DNA of 64,000 bases from Pseudopontixanthobacter vadosimaris. GTDB lineage: Bacteria > Pseudomonadota > Alphaproteobacteria > Sphingomonadales > Sphingomonadaceae. Of the stretch, positions 1-7,169 are shown piece after piece. The number at the start of each line of letters is the position of its first letter. The stretch's first letter is position 1. Made by a program: the position numbers and the translations under genes. Location of the stretch: assembly GCF_012979275.1 (NCBI RefSeq), contig NZ_JABASZ010000042.1:1-64000 (forward strand), written 5' to 3'. The notes below the pieces were generated by a model. The model saw nothing but the letters and a program-made list of their open reading frames with translations, did no database searches and was not told the origin of the DNA.

Positions 1-548
1 TCGCGCCCGAACTCGTCATCGGTCCCGATCACGATGCGGTCGGGTCGCTTGAAATCCGCAATGGCCGCACCTTCGCGCAGGAATTCGGGGTTGGAGACGA
101 CCGCAACCCGGTGGCCGCGCTCGCCCGACGCACCGCTTTCGGCGATGATCCGTTCCACCGCATCGCCGGTGCCGACCGGAACGGTGGATTTCGTGACGAC
201 GACGGTATCATTGCCGAGATGAGCACCGATCTCCTCGGCAACGCCGTGAACATAGGACAGATCGGCATGGCCGTCGCCCCGGCGGGCGGGGGTGCCAACC
301 GCGATGAACACCGCATGTGCGCCCTCGATCCCGTCGGCAAGATCGGTGGTGAAGGACAGCCGCCCGGCTGCGACATTGGCCGCGACCAGCGCATCGAGCC
401 CGGGTTCGTAGATCGGCATCACGCCCTGGTGCAGGCGGTCGATCTTGCTCTGGTCCTTGTCGATGCAGACGACATCATGGCCGAAATCTGCGAAACATGC
501 CCCCGAGACCAGGCCGACATAGCCCGATCCTACCATCGCGATCTTCAT
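1..548 (-). CDS. ugd: UDP-glucose 6-dehydrogenase, N-terminal part (cut by window start)
   Basis: Oxidises UDP-glucose to UDP-glucuronate with two NAD+, in the cytoplasm, feeding polysaccharide or glycolipid synthesis. The visible 182 residues begin MKIAMVGSGYVGLVSG, the Rossmann GxGYVG loop of the family, followed by the MPIYEPGLD segment and the KSTVPVGTG motif, all in the expected order and spacing. The C-terminal half, with the catalytic cysteine, lies outside the window. The start ATG shares one base with the TAA of the upstream phosphatase gene (TAATG), so the two are probably co-translated. A GDP-mannose dehydrogenase is the main alternative in this superfamily, but the start sequence fits Ugd better. 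Confidence 0.9.
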   Translation of the reverse strand, partial: MKIAMVGSGYVGLVSGACFADFGHDVVCIDKDQSKIDRLHQGVMPIYEPGLDALVAANVAAGRLSFTTDLADGIEGAHAVFIAVGTPARRGDGHADLSYVHGVAEEIGAHLGNDTVVVTKSTVPVGTGDAVERIIAESGASGERGHRVAVVSNPEFLREGAAIADFKRPDRIVIGTDDEFGR

Positions 549-1348
549 TAACGGGAACTCCTGCTTTCAATACGAATATCGCCGTCATTCTCGACGGCCT
601 GAATGTAGCGCCGGCTTGTCCCCTCCAGAACCACCGCCGTCAAGCGACCGGTGCGAAAGGCGCCGGTGTCCAGACCGATCCGGTTGCTGCGCTCATCGAC
701 ATCCTCGCTGATCGAATGACCGTGAACGATCATGTGGGAATGCGCCGCCCCGTGGCGCAGGAACCGTTCCCGAATCCATAACATGTCGCGGCGTTTCTGA
801 TCTTCCAGCGGCACGGCGGGGTCGATGCCGGCGTGAACGAACAGATAATCGCCCGCGATCATATATTCATCGAAGCTTTCGAGAAATTCACGATCCTCTC
901 GCGGCACGGCGGCACGCATGATTTCCTGCAGATCGTGCAATTCGGCATTGTTATATTCCAGCCTGTCGATGCCGTAGCTCAGGATGGTCTCGCGCCCGCC
1001 ATGTCTCAGGAAATGGCGCAGCACCTCCGCATCCTCGAAGCTTTCGAGGAACATCTCCTCGTGATTGCCGGCAAGCAGGCGAACCTCGCGGCGTTCGTGC
1101 AATCTTCGGGCGAGCGCGATGACCCCGGCGCTGTCGGGACCGCGATCGACCAGATCGCCCAGCAGGACGATGGTCGTTCTGGCTTCGGCGGAGGCGGCAT
1201 CGTCGGCCTCCATCGCCTCGACAAGGGCCGAAAACAAGTCGAGCCGTCCGTGGATATCTCCCACGACATAATAACGCTCGCCATCGGGTACGGCATGGGC
1301 GGGGGCGGCGCGGCGACCGCGAAACATCTGGCGAAGAGGTTCGAGCAT
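548..1348 (-). CDS. Metallophosphatase of the PPP (serine/threonine phosphatase-like) family
   Basis: 266-residue cytoplasmic calcineurin-like phosphoesterase. The metal-binding signatures are complete and ordered: GDIHGR (residues 30-35), GDLVDRG (64-70), GNHE (94-97), then HAGIDP and VHGHS histidines further down. This pattern is that of bacterial PPP phosphatases and of symmetrical Ap4A hydrolases; the substrate cannot be told. The start MLEPLRQMF was chosen because the longer upstream reading gives a low-complexity, non-family extension. Its stop overlaps the start of ugd by one base, suggesting a two-gene transcript that links it to sugar-nucleotide metabolism, but no functional tie is proven. 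Confidence 0.85.
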   Translation of the reverse strand: MLEPLRQMFRGRRAAPAHAVPDGERYYVVGDIHGRLDLFSALVEAMEADDAASAEARTTIVLLGDLVDRGPDSAGVIALARRLHERREVRLLAGNHEEMFLESFEDAEVLRHFLRHGGRETILSYGIDRLEYNNAELHDLQEIMRAAVPREDREFLESFDEYMIAGDYLFVHAGIDPAVPLEDQKRRDMLWIRERFLRHGAAHSHMIVHGHSISEDVDERSNRIGLDTGAFRTGRLTAVVLEGTSRRYIQAVENDGDIRIESRSSR

Positions 1349-1666
1349 GAAATCCGGTTCGTTTCCTTCGTGAGCGCGAATGGCCAGTGCCTGACATGGG
1401 GCAATCCACCGCGAAGTTGCGATAGGCGAGGCTTTCTGGCCCGACCCTGAATAAGCGCGGGACAGGCGATCGAATAAGCGCGGGACAGGCGATCGGCACC
1501 AGGAAACGCCAAATTCCTGCCAATTCTCGCAATTGCGCAATATGTCTTGTGCATTGCAACAAAGGGCGGCATGATTGTTGCGCAACCGGACAGGTCGCCC
1601 ATTCGAACGAGGCCGTCGCCGAACAGCAGGTAGGACGAAAGCGACACTTCACCAAGGAAAATTGTC
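1349..1666. other. Divergent intergenic region with a 23-bp tandem duplication
   Basis: About 318 bp separate the divergent phosphatase and porin genes. I see no convincing gene. It carries the promoters for both directions and a perfect tandem duplication, described as its own feature. The region just before the porin start is relatively AT-rich (AAGGAAAATTGTC), including an AAGGA ribosome-binding site. Confidence 0.5.
1449..1494. repeat. 23-bp perfect tandem duplication
   Basis: Two identical, directly adjacent 23-bp units (1449-1471 and 1472-1494). Each begins GAATAAGCGCGGGAC and ends AGGCGATC. They lie between the phosphatase and the porin gene, about 175 bp before the porin start, outside any recognised coding sequence. 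Confidence 0.95.
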
Positions 1667-2458
1667 ATGCTCACGCCCGGAACGATGTCTGCCGTTCTTA
1701 CAGCAGCGGGTACGCTCGCTCTCTGCAGCCCTGCTTCGGCGCAAGGATCGCAGGACCAGGACGTGCCGCTTGCAACCGGCAACGATCTGACCGCCCCGCC
1801 TTCCGAAATCGAACTTTCCGCCAATGTGGCCCTCGTCAGCGATTATCGCTTCCGCGGCGTTTCATTCTCGGGTGGCGACCCGGCCATCCAGGGAGGTTTC
1901 GACCTGGCGCATCAGGGCGGCTTCTATGCGGGCGCCTGGGCTTCCAGCATGGACGGCAGCGAAGCTATGGGTGAGATGGAGCTTGACCTGTATGCAGGGT
2001 ACAGCGCCGGCGTCGGCAATGGCCTGACCATTGATGCCGGCCTGCTGTATTATGTTTATCCGACCGGAGACGGCAGCGCGGATACGGACTATTTCGAACC
2101 CTATGCTTCCATCAGCTTCCTGATCGGCCCGGCAGAGGCGAAAGCCGGTGTCGCTTATGCTTGGGAGCAGGACTCGCTCGGCGGGCGCGACAATCTCTAC
2201 CTCTATACCGATGCTTCTGTCGGCATACCGACGACGCCGGTAAGTGTTTCGGCCCATCTCGGCTATACCGACGGGTCGCTTGCGCCCGCGATCATCGCCG
2301 GCGGCACCGACGACACCGGCTTCGATTATTCGGTCGGGGCAAGTGTCGTGGTGCTGGGCGGCATGGAGCTTGGCCTCACCTATGTCGGAGTCGATGGTCC
2401 GACCATCGATGGACTTACCGACGATACGCTCGTCGCCTCGGTCGGCTTCAGCTTCTGA
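1667..2458 (+). CDS. TorF family putative outer-membrane porin
   Basis: 263-residue protein with an N-terminal signal peptide (hydrophobic stretch ending SPASAQ near residue 26) and a body made of alternating short beta strands rich in Gly, Tyr and Asp. The first strand of the mature part, with LVSDYRFRGVSFSGG, is typical of the Gcw_chp/TorF family, and the protein ends in Phe (SVGFSF), the usual C-terminal signature of outer-membrane barrels. It should form a small beta-barrel; the cargo is unknown, although family members are often linked to uptake of small solutes. An AAGGA ribosome-binding site precedes the ATG. It is monocistronic, with a possible hairpin after the stop. Confidence 0.85.
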   Translation: MLTPGTMSAVLTAAGTLALCSPASAQGSQDQDVPLATGNDLTAPPSEIELSANVALVSDYRFRGVSFSGGDPAIQGGFDLAHQGGFYAGAWASSMDGSEAMGEMELDLYAGYSAGVGNGLTIDAGLLYYVYPTGDGSADTDYFEPYASISFLIGPAEAKAGVAYAWEQDSLGGRDNLYLYTDASVGIPTTPVSVSAHLGYTDGSLAPAIIAGGTDDTGFDYSVGASVVVLGGMELGLTYVGVDGPTIDGLTDDTLVASVGFSF

Positions 2459-2486
2459 ACGGGCCGGAACTGGCGATTGCCATGAC

Positions 2487-2516
2487 GGGGTCTGCACCGC
2501 AAATGCTGCGGACCCC
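2487..2516 (+). terminator. Possible terminator hairpin after the porin gene
   Basis: GGGGTC (2487-2492) can pair with GACCCC (2511-2516), with an inner CGCA/TGCG pairing and a five-base bulge on the left arm. It is followed only by ATTT, so it is a weak intrinsic terminator at best. Confidence 0.35.
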
Positions 2517-2681
2517 ATTTGATGCGCAAGGCGGGTTCCGCATGACTAGATTTCTCCACGTGATGATCCGCGTTTCCGATCCCGACGGAATTCGCATTGC
2601 GTGGGATCAGCCTGTGCGATAGGCGCGACTGAGCTATGGTCGGGGCCGGGCACGAGTGAGCCTGCGGGTCGGGGGGCGCAA

Positions 2682-4133
2682 GTGTCGTTGTTGGGTTTCG
2701 CGCCATGGGAATGGCTCGCGCTGGTTGAGCACGAATTGCTGCTGTTCGCCGGTATCATCTTCCTGCTCGGCGCGCTCGACGAATTCGCTGTCGATCTGAT
2801 CTGGATCTGGCTGAAGCTGACGGGCAGGGCAAAGGTGCCGCGCCTGACCGAGCAGGATGCTGCGGCCCCGTTGCACGGCCGTGCAGCGGTTTTCATCCCG
2901 ACATGGCAGGAAGCCCGCGTCATCGGCACCACGGTCGCTCATGCGCTTGCTGCCTGGCCGCAAACGGGCTGGACGCTGTATATCGGTTGCTATCGCAACG
3001 ACCCGGCAACGGTCGAGGCTATCAAAGCGGCTTCACGCGGCAACCCGCGCCTGCGGATCGTCATCCTCGACAAGGACGGGCCGAGCACCAAGGCCGATTG
3101 CCTCAATCGGCTGTATGGCGCAATGGAGGTCGACGAGGCCCGCTTCGGAACAAGATTCCAGATGGTGGTGCTGCACGATGCCGAGGATATGGTCGATCCG
3201 GCGGCGCTGTCGATCCTCGACGCTGCCATCTGCGGCGAAGGGCATTCAGGCGGCGCGGATTTCGTGCAATTGCCGGTCCTGCCCATCCCGCATCCCGGGT
3301 CGCCCTGGATATCGGGCCATTATTGCGAAGAATTCGCCGAAGCGCATGGCAAGGGCCTCGTCGTGCGCGATGCCATTTCCGCCGGGATTCCTGCCGCGGG
3401 GGTCGGCTGTGCGATTGCCCGTCCCATCCTGGCGCAACTGGCGGAGCGGCAGATTTCGCATCTCCCCTTCGCGGCCGATTGCCTGACAGAGGACTACGAA
3501 CTAGGCCTCAACGTCACCGCTCTGGGCGCACGCGGAAGATTCCTCCGGCTGCGTCATGCTGATGGCAGGCTGGTCGCCACCAGAGCGTTCTTCCCCTCCC
3601 GAATCGATCAATCGGTGCGTCAGAAGACCCGCTGGATCCATGGCATCGCCTTGCAGAGCTGGGACCGGCTCGGCTGGTCCAATCAGCAAGGTCGCGTCGG
3701 GCTTGCGGAAATCTGGATGCGCCTGCGTGACCGGCGCGGCCCGCTGACGGCGCTGGTTCTGGCAATGGCCTATCTGTTGCTTGTCCTGACGGGACTTGGG
3801 TGGGGCGCTGCACAATTGGGTTACGGGCAGACGCTGCCCCTCTCGCCTGCTATGGAACTGCTGCTGATCGCCAATTTAGTCGGTTTCGGCTGGCGGATCC
3901 TGTGGCGCTTCGGGTTTACGTTTAGGGAATACGGCGCAGTGCAGGCCACCATGGCGGTATTCCGCATCCCTGTCGCCAATATCATCGCGATCATGGCCGG
4001 CCGGCGAGCGGTCATGGCTTATCTGCACACCTTGCGCGGCAAGGCGATCCGCTGGGACAAGACATCGCATGACGCGCATCCGGCATGGATCGTCAGCCGG
4101 AAGCCGAAGCCGCCCCGGTCCAGCGCACTGTGA
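2682..4133 (+). CDS. NfrB-like family 2 glycosyltransferase (membrane polysaccharide synthase)
   Basis: 483-residue inner-membrane glycosyltransferase. One N-terminal membrane segment (about residues 17-40), then a cytoplasmic GT-A domain with HDAED near residue 164 (the DxD-type site), TEDYELGL near 268 (catalytic ED) and QKTRW near 313 (the Q-x-x-R-W motif of processive synthases), then three C-terminal membrane segments. This layout matches the GT2 part of E. coli NfrB, the phage N4 adsorption protein B, which makes an exopolysaccharide. The C-terminal MshEN c-di-GMP-binding domain of E. coli NfrB is absent. The GTG start at 2682 follows a G-rich run; an ATG at 2601 would add 27 atypical residues. 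The next gene follows within 2 bp. Confidence 0.75.
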   Translation: MSLLGFAPWEWLALVEHELLLFAGIIFLLGALDEFAVDLIWIWLKLTGRAKVPRLTEQDAAAPLHGRAAVFIPTWQEARVIGTTVAHALAAWPQTGWTLYIGCYRNDPATVEAIKAASRGNPRLRIVILDKDGPSTKADCLNRLYGAMEVDEARFGTRFQMVVLHDAEDMVDPAALSILDAAICGEGHSGGADFVQLPVLPIPHPGSPWISGHYCEEFAEAHGKGLVVRDAISAGIPAAGVGCAIARPILAQLAERQISHLPFAADCLTEDYELGLNVTALGARGRFLRLRHADGRLVATRAFFPSRIDQSVRQKTRWIHGIALQSWDRLGWSNQQGRVGLAEIWMRLRDRRGPLTALVLAMAYLLLVLTGLGWGAAQLGYGQTLPLSPAMELLLIANLVGFGWRILWRFGFTFREYGAVQATMAVFRIPVANIIAIMAGRRAVMAYLHTLRGKAIRWDKTSHDAHPAWIVSRKPKPPRSSAL

Positions 4134-4135
4134 AA

Positions 4136-5326
4136 ATGTCGCCCGTTCCGACGAGGCCGATGGCAAGGCGCTGGCGCGGCGAGCCGATCGTCATGCTGGT
4201 GCTGCTGCTTGCGGTCTGGGCCGGTCTGCGCAGCGCCTTTTGGGAAAATCCCTTTGCCATGTCGCAATCCCCGGTGGAGTGGCTGGTGCCGGAGCTTGGC
4301 CTGACCGGAGGCCTTGGTGCGGATACATTTACCGGATGGCGGAGCGCTGCGAATGAGGCGCGATCCGGCATCACGCAAGGCGCGGCAGAAAACCCGCAGA
4401 CGAACCCGGATCGGATACTCGCTTCTACGCCTTTTAGAAGTGCCACCTTTCCATCCGCTACGCAGCCGGTCGCACTGGATGATGTCGGAATGGGAGGCGG
4501 TGCGATGGTCTTGGGCATCTGGCCGGCAGCACCGTATCAGGCGCAGCCGACCCGATCTCCGGCCAAGCCACCGGCCAAGCCGCCCGTCACGCCGCCCACC
4601 CGTCCGCAGCAGGATCTCATGGCGGCAGCAGCGCCGAAACGCGATGTGTGGACAGGAGACGCATGGCTGTTTCTGCGTCCCGATGCGACCAACCGCGCCG
4701 AGGCGAGCGGGGGCCTGGCAACCTATGGGGCGAGCCAGGCCGGAGCAGTGCTGCGTTACCATATCGCGCAGGAATCGCCGCTGGCGCCAACCGCCTATCT
4801 TCGCGCCAGCAGCAGCCTGGCCGCCGCCGAGCAGGCCGAACTGGCTCTCGGCATATCGGCACGGCCGGCGCGGCGTCTGCCGGTCACGCTCCATACGGAG
4901 ATGCGTATCGCCGAAATTGGCAATGGAAGCGAGTTGCGGCCCGCCGTCTTTGCTGTGGCGGCTCCTCCGGTCGCCCGATTACCCGCGCGCACCGAAGCGC
5001 GGTTCTATGGACAGGCGGGGTATGTCGCCGGATCTTTCGCAACGCCGTTCGTCGATGGACAGGCGAGGATCGATCGTGAGGTCGCCCGTTACGACGCGGA
5101 AGCAGGCCCCGCGTCCTCTGCCCGGCCGCTTCGCCTGCGCGCCGGTGCCGGTGTGTGGGGCGGCGCGCAGCGCGGCGCTGCACGGGCCGATTTCGGTCCC
5201 ACGGCCACGGCGCAATTCAACATCGGACAGCTGCCTGTCACCGCCGCGATGGATTACCGTTTCCGCATCGCTGGCGAAGCGCAACCCGCCTCGGGCGCGG
5301 CGTTGACGCTGGCGACGAATTTCTGA
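4136..5326 (+). CDS. Envelope protein paired with the NfrB-like synthase (possible NfrA-type partner)
   Basis: 396 residues. An N-terminal membrane segment (about residues 16-38, rich in Leu and Val) is followed by a long polar region, a proline/lysine-rich linker with repeated AKPP units encoded near 4545-4610, then a C-terminal domain of about 220 residues with alternating polar and apolar residues and many Ala, Gly and Tyr, ending in Phe (TLATNF) like an outer-membrane barrel. The gene begins 2 bp after the NfrB-like gene, so the two are co-translated and probably work together, by analogy to NfrA/NfrB. The homology to NfrA is inferred from position and the C-terminal style, not from a motif I can prove. 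TPR repeats seen in E. coli NfrA are missing. Confidence 0.5.
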   Translation: MSPVPTRPMARRWRGEPIVMLVLLLAVWAGLRSAFWENPFAMSQSPVEWLVPELGLTGGLGADTFTGWRSAANEARSGITQGAAENPQTNPDRILASTPFRSATFPSATQPVALDDVGMGGGAMVLGIWPAAPYQAQPTRSPAKPPAKPPVTPPTRPQQDLMAAAAPKRDVWTGDAWLFLRPDATNRAEASGGLATYGASQAGAVLRYHIAQESPLAPTAYLRASSSLAAAEQAELALGISARPARRLPVTLHTEMRIAEIGNGSELRPAVFAVAAPPVARLPARTEARFYGQAGYVAGSFATPFVDGQARIDREVARYDAEAGPASSARPLRLRAGAGVWGGAQRGAARADFGPTATAQFNIGQLPVTAAMDYRFRIAGEAQPASGAALTLATNF

Positions 5327-5384
5327 TCCGGTGGATTACCCGCTGCTTTCCCGACCGGCCCGCGTGGGCTAGGCGGAGGGGGTC

Positions 5385-6299
5385 ATGGACGTCTATCTTC
5401 CCATTGCCAATCTGTCGGTCAATGGTCTGCTGATCGTTGCGCTTGGCGGGCTGACCGGCATTCTGTCCGGGCTGTTCGGCGTGGGCGGCGGATTTCTGAC
5501 GACTCCGCTGATGATCTTCTACGGCATTCCACCCACCGTCGCCGCGGCATCGGCGGCAACGCAGGTCACGGGCGCCAGCGTTTCGGGCGTTTTCGCGCAT
5601 CGCCAGCGGGGCGGCGTCGATTACCGCATGGGCGGGGTCATGGTGGTGGGCGGCATGATCGGTTCGGGGCTGGGCGCCTTGCTGTTCCGTTTCCTCGCCT
5701 CGGTCGGGCAGATCGATACCGTCATCAACATACTCTACGTGCTGCTGCTGGGCTCCATCGGCGGGCTGATGATGCGCGAGGCATGGGCCAGCATCCGCCA
5801 GTCGCGAAAAGGCGTGCCGCCGCCAGCGCGAAAGCGCCGGCATCATCCGCTCATTTCCGCGCTGCCGATGCGCTGGCGGTTCTACAAGTCCGGCCTCTAC
5901 ATCTCGCCGCTTGCGCCGCTGATCCTGGGAGTGCTGGTGGGCATGCTGACCATGCTGATGGGGGTCGGCGGCGGGTTCATCCTGGTGCCGGCGATGCTCT
6001 ACATCCTGGGCATGAGCGCGGGCGTTGTCGTCGGAACGTCGCTGTTCCAGATCCTGTTCGTGACGATCACCACGACCATGATGCATGCGCTGACCACGCA
6101 GGCGGTGGATATCGTGCTGGCGGCCCTGCTGCTGCTGGGATCGGTGTCGGGCGCGCAGATCGGCACCCGCCTGGCGGTCAAATTCAAGCCCGACCTGCTG
6201 CGGCTCGCCCTTGCCGCCATCGTGCTGCTTGTCGCCCTGCGGATGCTTTATGGGCTGGGCGTGAGGCCGGACGAGATCTATTCGGTCGCGCAATTGTGA
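5385..6299 (+). CDS. TauE/SafE family anion exporter
   Basis: 304-residue polytopic inner-membrane protein of the TSUP (TauE/SafE) family. It contains the two repeated signature halves: GLFGVGGGFLTTPLM near residues 30-45 and MLMGVGGGFILVPAM near 185-200. About eight membrane segments can be read, separated by a central basic loop (residues about 138-160). Family members export sulfite, sulfoacetate or related organosulfonates; the substrate here is not shown. A strong ribosome-binding site (GGAGGGGG) precedes the ATG. The stop overlaps the ATG of the following TIGR02186 gene by one base, so the pair is translationally coupled. Confidence 0.9.
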   Translation: MDVYLPIANLSVNGLLIVALGGLTGILSGLFGVGGGFLTTPLMIFYGIPPTVAAASAATQVTGASVSGVFAHRQRGGVDYRMGGVMVVGGMIGSGLGALLFRFLASVGQIDTVINILYVLLLGSIGGLMMREAWASIRQSRKGVPPPARKRRHHPLISALPMRWRFYKSGLYISPLAPLILGVLVGMLTMLMGVGGGFILVPAMLYILGMSAGVVVGTSLFQILFVTITTTMMHALTTQAVDIVLAALLLLGSVSGAQIGTRLAVKFKPDLLRLALAAIVLLVALRMLYGLGVRPDEIYSVAQL

Positions 6300-7081
6300 T
6301 GGCGCGGGTTTTCCTGATGTCAGCGGCTGTGCTGGCCTTTGCGGCACTGGTGGGCGCGCCGGCTGGAGGGCAGGAGCGCGACCCCATTCTCGTGCCGGCA
6401 GTGTCGCAGCAGGAAGTGCAGGTGCGGCAGGGTTTCACCGGGACCGAACTGCTCCTGTTCGGCGCGATCCTCGATCCGCGCGGCAGCCGCGCCGCCGATG
6501 GCTATGACATCGTCGTCGTGCTGAAAGGACCGGCAGAACCGATCCGCGTGCGGGAGAAGGAACGGGTGGGAGGCATCTGGATCAATTCCGAAAGTACCGC
6601 TTTTCGGTCCGCCCCGACCTATTTCGCCGTGGCCTCGTCGCGCCCGATCGACACGATCGTGGATGCCCGCACGGCCGCCATTTACGAACTCGGCCTCGAT
6701 TTCATCCAACTGTCTCCCGGCGGGGCGATCGACCCCGAAGAACAGGCGCGTTTCACCTCCGGCCTGGTCGACCTGCGGCAGCGGCAGGGCCTCTACAAGC
6801 AGGACATGGACGGCGTCACCATCGAGGAAGGCGTCCTCTACAAGGCGCGCATATCGCTCCCCTCCAACGTGCTGACCGGCCTGTACACGGCAGAAACCTT
6901 CGCCATCACCGATGGCCGGGTGATCGCTTCCGCTGTTGCGGATGTCGACGTGCGGAAGGTGGGCTTCGAACGGTTCGTCGAGGTCTTCAGCCAGTCGCAA
7001 AGCCTGCTATACGGTCTTCTGGCGGTATGTCTTTCCGTGTTCATGGGCTGGCTTGCCGGGCGCCTGTTCGCGCTGGTCTGA
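6299..7081 (+). CDS. TIGR02186 family membrane-anchored protein
   Basis: 260 residues: signal peptide (about residues 1-23, ending APAGGQ), a periplasmic beta-rich domain, and one C-terminal membrane helix (about 233-257, LLYGLLAVCLSVFMGWLAG). This matches the alphaproteobacterial conserved protein family TIGR02186 (Pfam Alph_Pro_TM), whose function is unknown. The conserved parts include GTELLLFGAI near residue 47 and the GLY(T/K)AE segment near 200. The start ATG overlaps the TauE stop, and the same pairing with TauE is common in the class, so it may be an accessory subunit of that exporter. That link is inference. Confidence 0.8.
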   Translation: MARVFLMSAAVLAFAALVGAPAGGQERDPILVPAVSQQEVQVRQGFTGTELLLFGAILDPRGSRAADGYDIVVVLKGPAEPIRVREKERVGGIWINSESTAFRSAPTYFAVASSRPIDTIVDARTAAIYELGLDFIQLSPGGAIDPEEQARFTSGLVDLRQRQGLYKQDMDGVTIEEGVLYKARISLPSNVLTGLYTAETFAITDGRVIASAVADVDVRKVGFERFVEVFSQSQSLLYGLLAVCLSVFMGWLAGRLFALV

Positions 7082-7169
7082 TCGTCTTCCGGTGGCCGGG
7101 CAGCGATTGACCGCTTCTTAACCGTCCGATGTCTAGTGAACTCCCGAAGCAAAGGGATATTTGGCGGCT

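Noticed and set aside
2682-5326. N4-like prophage genes
   Set aside because: The synthase resembles a phage adsorption protein of the host, not a phage gene. No integrase, capsid or tail genes are nearby.
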